NCBI RefSeq assembly: GCF_000005505.3 | Contig: NC_016133.3 | Location: forward strand, 21,788,555-21,852,554 | DNA: 64,000 nucleotides | Direction: 5' to 3' | Origin: Brachypodium distachyon | Taxonomy: Eukaryota; Streptophyta; Magnoliopsida; Poales; Poaceae | Shown here: in pieces, positions 34,875 to 48,992 of the stretch | Numbering within the stretch: position 1 is the stretch's first letter | How the letters are laid out: each line of letters starts with the position of its first letter | Notes under the pieces: generated by a model | What the model was told of the DNA's origin: nothing | What the model saw: only the letters and a program-made list of their open reading frames with translations | The model's database searches: none | Made by a program: the position numbers and the translations under genes

Positions 34875-36817
34875 CTGATTCACACTAGTGCTACGTACTG
34901 TACGTGATTAATTAGCTAGCTGCTTCGTGTGTAGTACAACTAGTACTTGTTTTGATTCCTCGTGTAGCTCTGCTGGTTACGGTGGTTTTGGTTTGTTTGG
35001 TTTGTTCCGTTCAGATGCGCACCCGTTGTATAAACTGGAGTACTACGATGTTTTGCGGTTTTGCCTGGTTAATTAATTACTTCACGTCGTTCGTTCTTGC
35101 CCATCTGATTTTTCTACGGGTGGATTACGCACAAGTGCAACAACCACGTCTTTCCAAAGAAGTACTCATCAGATCCTAACAACTCACTGAGCCTTCTGAG
35201 CTGTTTCTCCCGATAAAATTGAACGCAAAAGAGCATACTGAGCACGTGACAGAAGCGTATGTTCACTTTCAGTCTAAATCACACCGTGTCGGCAAAACTG
35301 GGTTGTGTACGGGTATAGGTATACCTAATTGCATTCCAGCCAAAATATTGTGTGCTGTACGTTGTGCAAGATTGCATTTAGCAGTAAAAAAAATTGGCAT
35401 GAATATCCAAAATGAGGCCTCGTCCAACATCAGTTGATACATAGCGATTGTATACCTCTTCCGTGTACAATACTAATACGTAACATTGTTAGGTGCATTG
35501 GAGACACAAAGACTTTTTGTATTTGGGGGTTGCTTGAGGGGAGAATACTTCCACCATACGCTTCTCACGGATTGAGAAACCTCGTGTTAGCCACTTAAGG
35601 AAAATTTGTCGCTGATTCTACGAGTAGTATCTCTCTGCTTCGGAGGCTCAACGAGTGTCTATTTAAAGAAAATTGTATTCTTTCCGTTCCATATTAAATG
35701 ACTTTCTATTATATGTATCTAGACGTATTTTAATATATATAGATACGTCCATATTTAGACAAATTTAGGTCACTTAACATGAGACGGATGGAGTAGTTGA
35801 CACCAGATAGCCTTGCTAGAATTACTAGAGTTGCTATCATATAGTGTGAAAATCATAAAAGTGGTCTTTTTGAAAGTTCACCAAAAGGTGACCTTAATAG
35901 AAAACTTTAATTAAATCAAATTCTTTAGTCAACGCTAACATTCCGGTGTTGAAAAAACTTTTTTTCATGGCAAAATGAGGAACTGACAGTCAACACCAAA
36001 CAATTCGACCGAGTTATGTGAGCTCACTGCTATTTTTATTGATGTAGAGCTCAAACGAATAACCAATTGAAATGTGGTTTGATTTCTCGACACCAAACGG
36101 AAAGGCAAGATTTTAAGTTTTTTTCCATACCATGAGACATGATGCTGATTTAGCCAACCTCAACATCGAAGTAGGCATTGTCGAAAAAATCTGATTTAAC
36201 AACGTGCCATTTTTTTTTACTCGCAAAAAAAGAACTCAATTTTGCCGGAAACAGGACACGAAGTACCCTGGTTTCTGACTTTCTTCCGATCAGGTTGCAT
36301 TACTTTTCTTTGCCGTAATTTGCTTTTCCGGTATAGTGTTCTGCAGCAGGATTTAGATCTGAGATCGCCCGTGCACAAGAAGAAACTGTGCAGCGCAGCG
36401 TACCTCGTCACGACCCGCATGGCGTGTAGGATGCCGCCAAACAAAAGAGTTTCTTCAGCCCGGGCTCCGTGACTCCGACCCCTCCACGCTGTCCCGCCTA
36501 GATCTCACCCAGAACCAAAACTGTCTCCCTGAGCATCCGACCCCGCAATTTTCCCAACACAGTCGGCCCACACGTCTGTGACGTCGGCGACACACTATGC
36601 GATCCCTTCCAGTTTCCAGACGGTACACTGATCTGGTCCACGCACATGCCTGTGGGCCCGAGCTGCTTCCAGCCCCACTGTCAGACAGATAAAGCTCCTC
36701 TCTGCTTGAGTCGTTTCACTGGACGCGCGATCTCTTATTCCCTCCGCCTCCCCCGATTTCCCATCGCGTCTCGCCTTGCTGCCGGCTGCCGCTGTCGTCG
36801 GCGGCTGCGAGAGATTG
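34875..36817. other. Intergenic, cysteine-rich gene 2 to maspardin gene
   Basis: AT-rich, no gene recognised. It includes a Stowaway-like MITE (35680-35793). The last 300 bp turn GC/CT-rich (CCTCCGCCTCCCCCGATTTCC), as expected of the maspardin 5' UTR. Confidence 0.5.
35680..35793. mobile_element. Stowaway-like MITE, about 114 bp
   Basis: It runs from TCTTTCCGTTCCATATTAAA to ACATGAGACGGATGGAG. It contains TATCTAGACGTATTTTAAT and TTTAGACAAATTTAGGTCAC, the same subfamily as 48628-48740. Confidence 0.7.
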
Positions 36818-39800
36818 ATGGCGAGCCGAGGGGGCGGCGCGGTGACGTCGGCGCCGCCGGGGGACTACGTCTACTTCAAGTCCGTCGTCCCGCTCCACAA
36901 GATCTCTGTAAGCGCCAACCCTACCGAACCCCGCCCCAACTCCCCCTCTTATCACGAGCGCACCAACTTTAGCGCGGGGCCGTCCCGTGGTCTCGTGGTC
37001 TCGTGCTCGGTCAGTCGGGAGTTCGTGTTTAGAGCGGCGACGCGTCGAATTGGATCGCTCAGTGTGGTTTCCCTGCTTGTATGCGTGGAAATTTCTGTAG
37101 CTGTTTAGTTCAGTGCTTGTGTGAGCTTGGTTACTACTACCTCCGTTCCTAAATATAAGAAGTTCTAGCTTTGCCATAAGTCAAACTTTTAAATTCGACC
37201 AAGTTGATAGAAAAACTGACCAACATTACTACTCTAAATTAGTTTTATTAACTTCATCATGATATATATTCTCATATACTTATTTGATGTTCTACATGTT
37301 GATAGATCTTTTTACCAATTTGGTCAAAGTTTAAGAAGTTTGACTTAGGACAAAGCTAGGACTTCTCACATTTAGGAACTGAGGGGGTAGTTGGTCTGTT
37401 GTTTAGATGGGTGGATTCAGAAGAATTTAGTTTTGCTTGCCCCTACTCAGTGTAGCCCATGGAACGGTGGAAGTGTGATGGATATGCAATTCGTTTTTCA
37501 ATAAATTGCGTTTTGGCCTGCTAGACAGGGTAGCAGATCCACATTTCTGTGTCTGGTTCAAGTTGACACGCACATTCACTAGGACGTGCTTGGTGGGTTT
37601 TTGCATAGACTATTATGATGCTTAATGATTCTGGCAGCAACTTAAAACCCAGTTTAGTGTGCGAGATCTATGGTTTTGCATATATGCAGTGTAGGGCAGG
37701 CTTTTCTGTCGAGTATTCAGTTATGCTTCTCTGGTAGACCTTAGAAAGGTTTAACTTCTATTACTTGGTAGCAAGCTCCATGCACTAGAGTTATGTTTAT
37801 CTTCAGTTTCTCGAAAATTCCAGTTTACGATGTTTGTACATGTATTGACTCCGTGTACTTATGCCCTCTCGAGTTATTTGGTGAAGTAGTGATTATCTGA
37901 TTGGATTTGAATTTATTTGATGGTGAGACTTGCTGACCAAATTGGCTGTCTCGTATGGCATGCATGTATTTATTTTTCTGCTTGAATTGCATTCGCTGTG
38001 GTTGCATTCTGAGTTGCATATGCATAGTGGATCCATCCCAGGGTTTCTAGTATTCTTTCTTTGACCCCTCCTCTTTCCTGGTTGTTAGCACGTGCATACT
38101 TATCTTTGTTGAAGCACTAGTAAGGGGCCTGTGCGTTGCTATGGAATAGCAAAAACAAAGATATGTATATATATGTTTTTGTGAACACGTGTTGAGCGCA
38201 ACACGCCTGGCTTGTGGTTTTTGACCCGTTACTAGAAAAGTCTGATGTCTTCCTCCTACTTTTCCCTCTATGAACAAGCACGGGCAACCCCTGACTATGT
38301 CGTGGCTAAGCCAAACGGTTTTGACTCCAAGTGTCGCGTTTGCCCCCAGACTTTTCCACGCTGGATGCCATGATGCACAGTTGAGGGATCAGATATGTAC
38401 AATTTCGGGTTCAGGGACCATTTGTGAAGGAGGGTGTTGGGGGGGGGGGGGGGCACCAGTCACAACCGTTCAAATCTGGGAGAGGGGCCAAAATATCCAG
38501 TTCTACCAATTGAGGTACCAAGTGTGTACGATTTCAAGTACAGAGACCGTTTCTAGACTTTGCTGCCAATTGGGGGGGACCAAAAATATACTTTTCGCTG
38601 GATAAATCGTTGGGCAAAGTTACATGTTGAAAAATGTGCATGCCCTATATTTGCAATGGGGGGAGTGTTGTTTTCAGAAAATATCAAAATCGTTCAAAGA
38701 ATCAAGATGCAACTGCTTTATGTGACTCGCCGAGTTATGCTTGCACCGAAGACACGAAAGATCGCTTGTTGATGGTACGGTACCTACATAAGAAAAGAAG
38801 CATCATGTTAGTGACAAGGCAAGAGAGAAACAACCTTAGATTGCAATAGAACAAGCGAGAAAATGCCCTATTGCAACATATTATTTCCTATACAAATGAC
38901 ATGTCTTGAGTGTCTGCAGCTTGGCCCTCCGAACCACGGCACACTGCATGCCTACGAGCAACATACTAACCTTACTTAGCTGCCTTAAGCACAACCACAA
39001 TGTTTCTTTTCTGGTTCATAATTTGTTGTTTCTTAAACTTAGTTTGATCCAAGTACTCTAGCTGCCACTGAGCAGTATCCGGCACCGTATATTTCATATC
39101 AGGTTGCTAAATCTGAGAGCTGATTCATGGTTCTGGAATAATTTAGAAAAATGAAAAAGATCACATAGCTGCAAGCGTATGTACATCTTTCCAAAACAAA
39201 TAGCTCCCCACCAAAAAAAGAAAGATAACAGATCTATATACAAACTTCTTTCTTATGTACACAGAAATTAGTACCTATGAAGAAAAATTAAAGCAACATT
39301 AACTGTTGATGGCATCTAAATGGGAAATAATAAAACGGACAAATAATGGAACTGATAGCCAAATATCTCAAAGTGCATACAAGATAATTATGAGCCAAAC
39401 CTACAATCACAACAAACGTTGCAGTGGCTAGTCCTCACTCCCTATGCAAATTGTTCATTGCACAATATGCCTAATCCTTTTCTGTCTTATCTGAATCCAC
39501 CGTGGCGATGTCCTCTGCAACCCCTGTCGGGTCCCTCATATCCCTGGCTGCTACCTCGTCAGTCGTCATTTTTCTCAGCATATACTGTCCAGAGCTGCAA
39601 AGGCATATACAAGGCTCTCTCTCTCTCTCTTTGTCACTTCTATGTGTGAAATGTATTGGGTAATGAAACTTTGCGATTAATATATGTGTCCAAACAAGGG
39701 TGTGCTGGTAAATCATTCTAGTGTTGAATCCTACATATGGGAGAGTAAAAGTGACCTATATGTCATAATTCATAACAACTACTCCCTCCGATCCTAAATT

Positions 39801-42800
39801 CTTGTCACTTGAGAATTTAAATTGAACTAAAACCACGACAATAACAATTGAACTAAAACCACGACAAGAATTTAGGATCGGAGGGAGTATTAGACACCTG
39901 AGAAAAAAACAACAGACTGAAACTACAAGTTAAAGCTGGGCTAATCTACTGTCAGTGCATCTGCACAAATCAAAGCTCGACCTCAAGTATCAGTCTATCT
40001 GCACATTAACCACATAAATCAAAGCACGGCCTGCGCAGAATGGGCGATGGCTTAGGCTTGACCTTCTTGATGGAACATAGCCGTAATTAGTCGAAAGGGG
40101 TACTGACAGTTGGCTGCTGTTGGCAATGCCCCCCTTCCGGGCCCTGTGGAGCACCCTTCTTGAGCTGCTTGGTTTAGGGTTCCTGTGGAGGCGAAGGCAA
40201 GTGGACGGCCCGGCAACATCGTGGTGGTGATAGTGAGGGGAAAGCATGGTCCTTCAAGTTGGGATCTTGTTGTGCCGTCTTGACCGGGAGTAGAAAATGG
40301 AGTTGGTGGAGAAGATATGGATGAAGGGGCCGAGGGTGGATTGAAAGAGGAGGAAGGCAAGATCTTGGAAGAAGATGGAAGGGGCACTAGGTTTGGGTAT
40401 TCGTTGCCGAAGATCATGGAGCAAGATGGAGGGGCACTACATTCTGGTACTCGTTGACGAATCAGTCGGCATGGCAAGGTCATGTTCTTGAGCAACGTGG
40501 AAGGGGACTACGAACCATCACCACAGACACCAACTCCTATTTAAAGAGTAGTTTAACCGTAATAATATAATGAATTTGCTTCTTTGGTTTTATATACACA
40601 TGCTTGTCCTTTTCACGAGCTAAGAAAAAACGCCACTCAGTATGCACACGTGCATGTACTCCCGATAAATCCAACATGTTGTTTTCCTTTGATTCAAGCA
40701 TGTGGTTGCGAGTGAACATCTTCAGGCCACAGGCTTATCCATATTTAGTTGATTATACTAATAGATAAACATATTAATCTTAGATCAGGTTTACAATTCC
40801 CTGAGTCTGTAGAATTTTAAGTGTAGGTTTTGTCAACTTGAAGAGAAAAACAAAAACAAATCCCTTGCCTTAGTGTTTCTTTTAAGTCGGCTTATTTCTA
40901 TCGTTTGTTAAGCTGGACAGATTATAAGTTATTTCTCTCCATTGTGTTTTGTAGATTGGATCAAAATTGTGGAGGTACTATGATTTTGGCCCCAAGACTG
41001 TGCCACCCCTTATCTGCATCCCAGGAATTGCAGGGACGGCTGATGTGTACTATAAACAGATCATGGCCCTCTCTATGAAGGTGCTTACATTATGAATGGA
41101 TGTGTCCCATTTCATTCTCACTGCATGCATCTATTCATGTTTCAATTAGATGTCTTGAGTTTTCATATGTACCTACAAATTTATACTTATGTGATATGCA
41201 AGTGTGCAACCCTTATGGTCACATACTGACATATTTAGCCATCTCCAGTACGTCAAAAACATTCATACCTGTTTGGTCAAGCTATATAAAGAAACAACTA
41301 TGAAGTTTTCCTCTTAATATATATAAAGAATAAATGCTGTTTTATGAACAAAAACATCTTTGAAGGTCTGAAATAATTTGGAAATATTTGTATTTTGCAT
41401 GCCGTGTGATATAATGTTCGGTAAAATGCAGTTACATCTTTTGGTTTGTTTGTGTTAAACCACGTTAGTATGGGCAAGAAGCCTTGAGTTATTGGTACTA
41501 CTTCAGTATTTTATGAGATATTCATGCTTTTTAAGACATCTAACTTCTGGTGACATTTTGAAGTGTCTCAAACATTTTAATTAGACATCTCTCCTTTTCG
41601 AACTTCACTGCAAGGTCAAATGTTGCAGAAACCTTGTTTATTTCTTGGCTCGGGTATAATTGTTAGATAAATATGCAGACCAACCTAAGATTTATTTCTC
41701 AACTCTTTTGCAGGGTTATCGAGTAATATCCATCGATGTACCCCAAGTTTGGAATCACCAGGAATGGATTCATTCATTTGAGAAGTTCTTGGACTCTATG
41801 AATATCCACCATGTAAGGAAATATCACAACATTTTTCCTTTTAGATGAGGCTATTAGCTTAGTATGGCTCTGTGTCCTCTTTCATTGTTGTTGACATTAA
41901 GCAAACATCATGTAAGCATGGTATGATGAGCTATGTACATTGTAATTGGATTAGCTCCGACCCTTGTTTCTGATAGAGGCACTTCCGATTATTCTTCCAA
42001 AGAAAAAAAGTTACAGTTTGTGCTTTCAGTAAATTGCACAGGACCAGAACAGTTTTGTTTGATTCCCTTGGGAAACAAGTATCGTACGGTTGTTTCTAAA
42101 ATTTATTTTGTATTCTGTACAAACATAGAACACACTTTTTTTTAATGTATTTCCTTGAATCCTGAGAGATTATTTTGAATCAGTATTAAATTATATCCAA
42201 CCATCTTACAATTCAGGTTCACATTTATGGTACATCTCTTGGCGGATTTCTTGGACAAATATTTGCTCAGCACCGTCCAAGAAGAGTAAAGTCTTTGGTC
42301 CTGTCTAATACATTTCTTGAGACACACAAGTTCGCTGCTGCCATGCCATGGTCTCCGGTGTATGTATTCTCTTTCAATGTATTTTCTGTAAGATAACATG
42401 ATTGTTTTGTTATAAACTGGTCACATGCCTATGTGAAATGTGTAATCATGCCACATGCCTATACACTTCCGTTCATGCGCACATGCATATTAGTGTGCTA
42501 TATCGCATTAGATGGAAGTATTCCTCATAAAACAATCAGGACATGTAAGGCCTGAAATTATCCCTTGAGTAATGTTTACTCATCTCAAGATGTTCACAGA
42601 TTAGCCTGTCTTTGAACATTTACATCATGGACGTTATACAATTGTTTTATTTTTCATTTTCAGACATGGTGTAGGAAGCTGGAGACAATTAATAATGAAT
42701 GCATATTGTTAGCAATTTTTTGTGGGTCTAGACCCAATCTGATATTCATTTCTTGCAGCTCTAGTCTTTCTTCTAAATTATTATTTGACTTGCTCTTCCA

Positions 42801-45800
42801 TACTATCACTGTCCCACATATATTCTTACTACATACTCCCTCCGTTCCAAAATATAGGGCGTATAACTTTTGTTGACTGTCACATTCTAAAGTTTGGCCA
42901 AGCTTATAGCAAAAGGAATCAGCATATACAGTGTCAAACTAAGATATTATGAAAATATATTTCACAATGTATCTAATGATACTCATTTGGCATCGTAGAT
43001 GTTGATATTCTTTGTTATATGGTTGGTCAAAGTTTAGAAAATTTGACCGTCAACAAAGTTATATGCCCTACATTTTGGAACGGAGGGAGTATATTTCTCT
43101 AAATGACATCAAAATTGCGGTCGAGTAAACTGAAGTCCCAGTAATGCAAATAAGTTGTCCGCTAATGCACTCAAATAACTTTTGAAACTTACTAACTGAT
43201 TTATTTTTGTGTAACTATTTTTTGAATATGCAATAGACTCAACACTGTCGTATCAAAACTCATGACTTGAGGGTAAAATAAATGATTCCTTCTGCCGTGT
43301 GTGTGTTCAGAACATGTTTCCTTTTTGAGGAAAATACTGTAAGGGTGGTCCTGGAAGTATATATAAGGGAAATATGTAAGAGGACTTGTAATGTCAACCT
43401 GTCTATGTTCTGAGAATCTTGTGCAAAATTTTTGGATACCTAGTATCGCCCTTAACCGTCAGGCGATCTTGATAGTTTTGTCATTATTTGTGCATAAAAA
43501 CCCTCTAAAGTCTTGATTTAATTTGGAAGTACAATAAGGCCTTCCTTTGGGTTGCTCTTTGTCTTTCCTTTATAGTGAGAATAGTTACACACGGAACATT
43601 ATGTTCGCAAGTTCGCTATTGGTCTGTTCATTTGGGATAATGAGTTTGAGTTATTATTGTTGACACAACATCTCAGTACTCACTACTTTGCTTCATGGTT
43701 GTGCGAGAAAGCTTCTTCCTTAATGCTTACTCTACTAACCACTGGTCCGTCATACATACAATTATGTTTCTAGTTTAAGAAGAGCTAAGTCAAACAGAGT
43801 TTATGTTAGGTTAAAACACCTACATACGATGCATCTTGGGACGAGATGTTTCTACTTTGTTGTATTGTCTACTGTGAGTGATTACCCTAATGTTTCATTG
43901 AGCATCATTGATTTATAGTTCCAGATCATGAGTTTCAGTACGATGAAAATTGAAAATTCACTTCTATAGAACATGAAAATTGAAAATAACTAAATTCTTG
44001 AAAAAGTATAGAACTTGGAAGTGTGTTAGCGACTTGGTGGCCTATTTTTTCTCCAGCTTACAAGGACATTACTCCGCCACTGTTTTAATGATATGCATAT
44101 TGAGAAGAAAATGTATGTGATACCATTTATATGGGATGCTTCTATAATTGGAGGGGAGTCAAAAGAAAATTTACAAGCACACTTAGATCTGCAGGAAATT
44201 AACATCAGATGAGAGCTGGAATTCACTAAAGTACTAATGATACACATTACTTGCCTCGTACTTTCTATACCATGTCTAAAGAAGAGGAGCAGCAATTTTG
44301 TGAAGTCCAAAATAGTTCCATATGGTCATTTGGAAAGCATTTCAAGGAGTTACTGCTAAATAGATGATTTTAGCCCTTGCCTTGACTATCAGACTTTAAT
44401 CTAACAACTTAAACCATTTCAAGATGTGTAAACACTGTTTAAAAGTTAATTTCAGGTGTTGGCTTGGCTATCAAATTTTAATCTAACAACTTCTAGTTGT
44501 TGCCATGCGAGATGTACTTCTAGATGACCTTCATTTTGTTGACGTATGTGTTAACTCCTGTGTTTGGACATTATTTAGTACAAGAGTAAAATACACCCGC
44601 GGTCCTAATATTATTGGCGAGGTGTCAAGTTAGTCCTAAAATTACTAAACTGCATATTTAGGTCCCAATTTTTTGCTAAGTGCTTCACGACAGGTCCTAC
44701 GCTCGTCCAGGAGCGTTTGACCGGCCTACGTGGCGCGCTGACCAAGTACACGTCAGCCAAAGAGCCCGCCGGACACAACTGACATGAGGAAAAAGTGCAT
44801 CCGCGGTCCTAATATTATTGACGAGGTGTAAAGTTAGTCCTAAAATTATTAAACTGCATATTTAGGTCCTAATTTTTTGTTAAGTGAGTTACGAGAGGTC
44901 CTAAGCTCATTTATGAGCGTTTGACCGTCCTACGTGACCGAATTCACGTCGGCTAATGGGTCTGTTGGCATAATTGGCGCTATGAAATAGTGTGTTGTCT
45001 CACCCATCGCCGCGGTTCTTGCCAGCGAGTCACTGGAGTTGCGGCTAGGGAGAGTAGAGAATTGCGATGGAGGCGGTGCTAGGCGGTGGAACGCTACATA
45101 ACACGAGGATGGTCGAAGGTGTACTACGACGAGGCAAATCTAGTAAGCAAGGAGTCATGGCTCGAAGGCCGTTGGCCGAGGGCGAGGCGGTGTACAGCGA
45201 GGGCGTGTAGTGTGCTCGGGACCACATGCAACTGCGCAAAAATGTCGTTTACGTTCCCGACGATACAGGGCACTAGCGCAGGACTGGCTTGTGGATCTAG
45301 CTTCGACGGAGAAAGACGGTCAAAGCAACGTAGCTTAGAGACCGTGTGGGGCCGCGGGGTTAGTCATAGGTGTCAGGGAGAATGAGCTTAGGACCTGTCG
45401 TGACCCACTTACCCAAAAAAATAGGACTTAAATATGCAGTTTGAGTAGTTTTAGGACTAAATTGGCACCTTAGCAATAATATTAGGACCGAGGGTGCATT
45501 TAATCTAATTTATAGCTTCAGTCATGTCCAGCAGGCCCTTTAGCTGACGTGTATTCGGTCAGCCCGCCACGTAGGCTGGTCAAACGTTCTTGGGCGAGCT
45601 TAGGACCTGTCATGACACACTTCCCAAAAAAATAGGACCTAAATATACAGTTTAGTAATTTTAGGACTAACTTGACACCTCGTCAATAATATTAGGACTG
45701 CGGGTATATTTTACTCTTTAGTACAATTTACCATCAAGGGAGAACTTGCATTCATCCATTTTTTTCATTAAGAAACTATAAACCTTAAATAGCTTCACTA

Positions 45801-47886
45801 AAACCTGACAATATTGCACCAATATCTGTCTAAGATGACCAGATAGGATATTAGATAAATCAAGTATTACATTGAATCACCTGTGGAGGTTTTTGTATTA
45901 TTATCTCTTTTTTTTTCTTGTTAAGTTCAAGAACTATTTTTTTTCTGTTGTGCAATATTTTGGTTTTGGCAAAAACTAGTGTTTTGTGGAAAACAAAAGA
46001 GAAGTGCATCTTGTAGAAATCAATTTTTTTAGCTCAGAGGAAATAGTTCTGAGAAGAATTTATTTACTGTTAGTGGTTGACTATGGAACGAAGACAGTCA
46101 AGTGCCCCAATAAACACTACTACGTATTTTCTTTTGCCAAAAAGTTTCTTTAGTTGCAACATTATCTAGTATTTTATTTTCAGTTGTTTGAAATTATACT
46201 TTATTACTGGATGTAACTAATAGCCATGAATTCTGTCTCACCAACTTCTGTGATATTGCAGTGTTAATTGGACCCCTTCTTTTTTGCTGAAGAGGTACCT
46301 GTTGACTGGAATCCGTGATGGTCCGCATGAACCATTTATTGCAGACTCCGTGGATTTTGTTGTGGGTCAGGTTGTATCACGCTTAATCACTATGTTAGAT
46401 GTTTTTGCAGTAACTGGAGTTTGCTAATATTTTGGAAAATTATGCATTTTATGATGTATGTAATCTAAGGAATCAATCTTGATGTTCTTATAATTCTACC
46501 TCCCAGCATATCATTTGTTAATATTAAATTTCTGCATGGCAGGTCGAGACATTATCAAGAGAAGACCTTTCCTCAAGGTTGATGTTAAATGTTAATGTGG
46601 CATCAGTTGGGTCATTATCACTGCCTGATTTATTCATTACTATCATGGATGTACGTACCTCATTCATTAATCACCACTCCGTATTTTTATAAATACAGGA
46701 CTTACTAGAAAACATGCTATCAAACTTTGAAACCGCTGATACATAAGAAAATAATTTGGTTGGTTTGGTGAAATTAGCATCGTTAGATTTTTCATGAAAA
46801 TATTTCCTTAAATTAAATTTCATATTTTTTTTCACATACATATGTATACAAAGTCAAGATACATGTTTGAGACCTATTCAATGTCTAACATGTCATCTGT
46901 TTACATGAAGAGCTTATTAGTATTAAAGTTATTAAAGTAATATAGCAAGAAGGCAGTTCTCAGCTGAGCCTCTTATATTAGTGCTTATACAAGTTTCTCT
47001 TAATTATTGTATTTCATTCCATAAATTGCCTGCAAGAGTTGAGAGCTGTGATCCTTGGTTAACATAAGATTGAGAAACCATCTTAACCTGTATGAATAAC
47101 AGCATAGGTATGCTGAGAGACATTCATGCTAAACTTCTGTACCTTAGAAATAGTCTATGCATTTGAGACCCTTAATTGGTAAGGTCTGCAAAGATTAATT
47201 CTTTCTACAATCCATTAATTTTGACACTATCCGCTGTATGATAACTATGTTTAGTGAACATCTATCCACAGACAAACGACTATTGTGCTGTTCCTCAGCA
47301 GTTGAAGGACCAAGTGAATGAAAGGTACGCAAGCGCAAGGCGTGCGGTACTGAGGACTGGTGGTGATTTTCCCTTCCTGTCACGTCCAGATGAGGTTAAT
47401 TTGTACCTTCAGGTATTGTAGATATATCTTCTGTTTGCTTTTGGTTGTTCAAGGATTTTTCGAAGAATAATTTTTCTAAACGCTGGCAGCTACATCTGAG
47501 GCGAGTTGGAGTAGAACCAAGACCAGATCTTGTTCAGGGCTTCACTCGTGATGGCACCCCTGGGAGCTCAAATGATCACAAAGATGGGAGCAGTTTTGAT
47601 GATCGTCCCAGAGATAATGGGGACCGTGGTGGTTCAGGTCGTGACGATCGTGAGACACAGCATTCCGAATCAGAATCACATGAATCCGATGAGCCAATAC
47701 CGACAAGCACACTGCTCGCGAATACTGTTTTAGGTATGGTCAGCTCAACTCTGCATGCTTCACTACATATGCTCATGGTACATCATTACGATACATCTGC
47801 TGCTCTGTATACAACTTTGAGCAGGACATTCCATGGATGATGTAGTGAATCACACCTTTTCTCCCAAAATAGAAGTTGTCTTATAG
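36818..47886 (+). CDS. Maspardin-like alpha/beta-hydrolase-fold protein, 9 exons, 373 aa
   Basis: Plant homologue of maspardin (human SPG21/ACP33), an alpha/beta-hydrolase-fold protein tied to endosomal traffic in animals; the plant role is little known. Exons: 36818-36907, 40955-41080, 41714-41812, 42217-42359, 46262-46370, 46543-46650, 47272-47412, 47490-47733, 47825-47886 (1122 nt). Visible: start MASRGGGAVTSAPPGDYVYF, oxyanion-side CIPGIAGTADVYYKQ, VISIDVPQVWNHQEW, the nucleophile-elbow motif GTSLGG (Ser at about 112), NWTPSFLLKRYLLTGIRDGP, MDTNDYCAVPQQLKDQ, and GGDFPFLSRPDEVNLYLQLH. The tail after about residue 290 is Asp/Ser/Arg-rich and looks disordered. Intron 1 (4.0 kb) and intron 4 (3.9 kb) carry MITEs and a foldback Mutator-like element. 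The start is the first ATG after the CT-rich leader. Whether it is catalytic is not known from sequence. Confidence 0.94.
37138..37387. mobile_element. Stowaway-like MITE, about 250 bp, maspardin intron 1
   Basis: The ends CTCCGTTCCTAAATATAAGA and TCACATTTAGGAACTGAGGG, with arms CATAAGTCAAACTTTTAAA / GGTCAAAGTTTAAGAAG. Same subfamily as 22686-22974. Confidence 0.75.
39782..39887. mobile_element. Palindromic Stowaway MITE, 106 bp
   Basis: CTCCCTCCGATCCTAAATTC at the left and its exact complement at the right, flanked by TA (39780-39781, 39888-39889). The middle repeats TTGAACTAAAACCACGACAA, so most of the element can fold into one hairpin. The intact ends suggest a recent insertion. Confidence 0.9.
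42836..43089. mobile_element. Stowaway MITE, 254 bp, maspardin intron 4
   Basis: The ends CTCCCTCCGTTCCAAAATAT and CTACATTTTGGAACGGAGGG(AG) are complementary, with TA on each side (42834-42835, 43090-43091) and inner arms AGGGCGTATAACTTTTGTTGA / TCAACAAAGTTATATGCCCT. Confidence 0.88.
44584..45716. mobile_element. Foldback Mutator-like element with compound arms, 1133 bp
   Basis: The termini GAGTAAAATACACCCGCGGT and the complement of GCGGGTATATTTTACTC pair over more than 80 bp. It is flanked by a perfect 10-bp duplication TTTAGTACAA (44574-44583, 45717-45726), where 9 is usual for Mutator. Each arm is itself a dimer: the block GCGGTCCTAATATTATTG(G/A) recurs near 44803 and, inverted, near 45460. 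The whole 0.4-kb left arm therefore mirrors the right one. The central loop (about 45000-45370) has no recognisable gene. It sits in maspardin intron 4. Confidence 0.88.
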
Positions 47887-48101
47887 AGTATTGTCAACGT
47901 TGTGAGAAGCTCAGCAGCATTAGAGGGCATTGCCGATGGGAAAGCGCACAGCAACGGAGGGAAATCATTTCTGTATGTCTGTATAATAGTTTTTTTTGTC
48001 TTTTGTATACAAGTTATTTTGTGTCTGTAGACTGTAGGGCTGTATATTCAATTTGAGATGACTATATTCATTCTGATTGCTTGATCTTCTTGAAGTAGGT
48101 C

Positions 48102-48107
48102 AATAAA
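48102..48107 (+). terminator. Candidate poly(A) signal of the maspardin gene
   Basis: AATAAA, 216 nt after the stop codon. Confidence 0.45.
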
Positions 48108-48627
48108 TTAGATCTGCTTTGTAATCTCTTACAGTTGTTTTAGATTGGTTGTGTCATCTCTGCGCCTTGCATTTCACTGGCCATTTTGTGTTTGTTGTTG
48201 ATGAATCATGCGCATTATCCAATTTGGCAGCTCATGATATTGTTGACGACGCGCAATGTGGACTACGCTGGACTGAAGTAATCCAATGTCTCCATTTAAT
48301 CTCATCACCAGATGAACAGGGATCGGCTCGTTATTCTTGTTTGGGGGCGTAAAGCATTTATTTTTAGATTCTACAATATTGTGGTTGCTAAAGTGCATAT
48401 GAGTTTATCTCTGCCAGCTGTTTTGTGATGAAACCGCTGATAAACGCGAAAAGCACATGTGTTACAAAATATGAGCTGGCTAGCGCATGCCCTTCAGGCT
48501 CGATGGAGTCAACAGCGAAAGCTAGAAGGATGAAGTTAGGGAGGAAATGAATCCAGCTGTCCCTATGTCACCCCTACGGCTTTCTTCCACTGACATCTCT
48601 GTCTGTGATCACCCTTCGGAGACGATA

Positions 48628-48740
48628 CTCTGCGCGTCCCGTATTAAATGATTTTTTATTACAAATATCTAAACGTTTTTTAAGCGTAAATACATCCATA
48701 TTTTGACAAATTTGAGTCACTTGATATGGGACGGAGTGAG
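48628..48740. mobile_element. Stowaway-like MITE, 113 bp
   Basis: CTCTGCGCGTCCCGTATTAA to TTGATATGGGACGGAGTGAG, with TA at 48626-48627 and 48741-48742. Inner arms AAATGATTTTTTATTAC / TTTGAGTCACTTGATATG. It is a diverged sister of 35680-35793. Confidence 0.8.
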
Positions 48741-48992
48741 TACATCTTCTGTCTCTTTTCCACACTATACGAAGGGCGACAGCTATGCCGATAGTAGACG
48801 ACGTTCATTTAGACTGTCTGGAAGCAGCTATGCCGGAGATAGCCTCTAGCCTCTAGGATGGTTCGTTGAATTGGCCGTGCGTTATATGGTGCGGTGGTTT
48901 GGGTGTCGATCTGAACGTTTTGCCCGTGGCTGATATGTAGGTCAGAGGGAGGGGGGAAAATGATTTGAGGTGACATGAAATTTTGTGCACCT

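Noticed and set aside
40052..40495. 147-codon minus-strand open frame in maspardin intron 1
   Set aside because: Ser/Pro-rich, no domain, no splice or promoter context.
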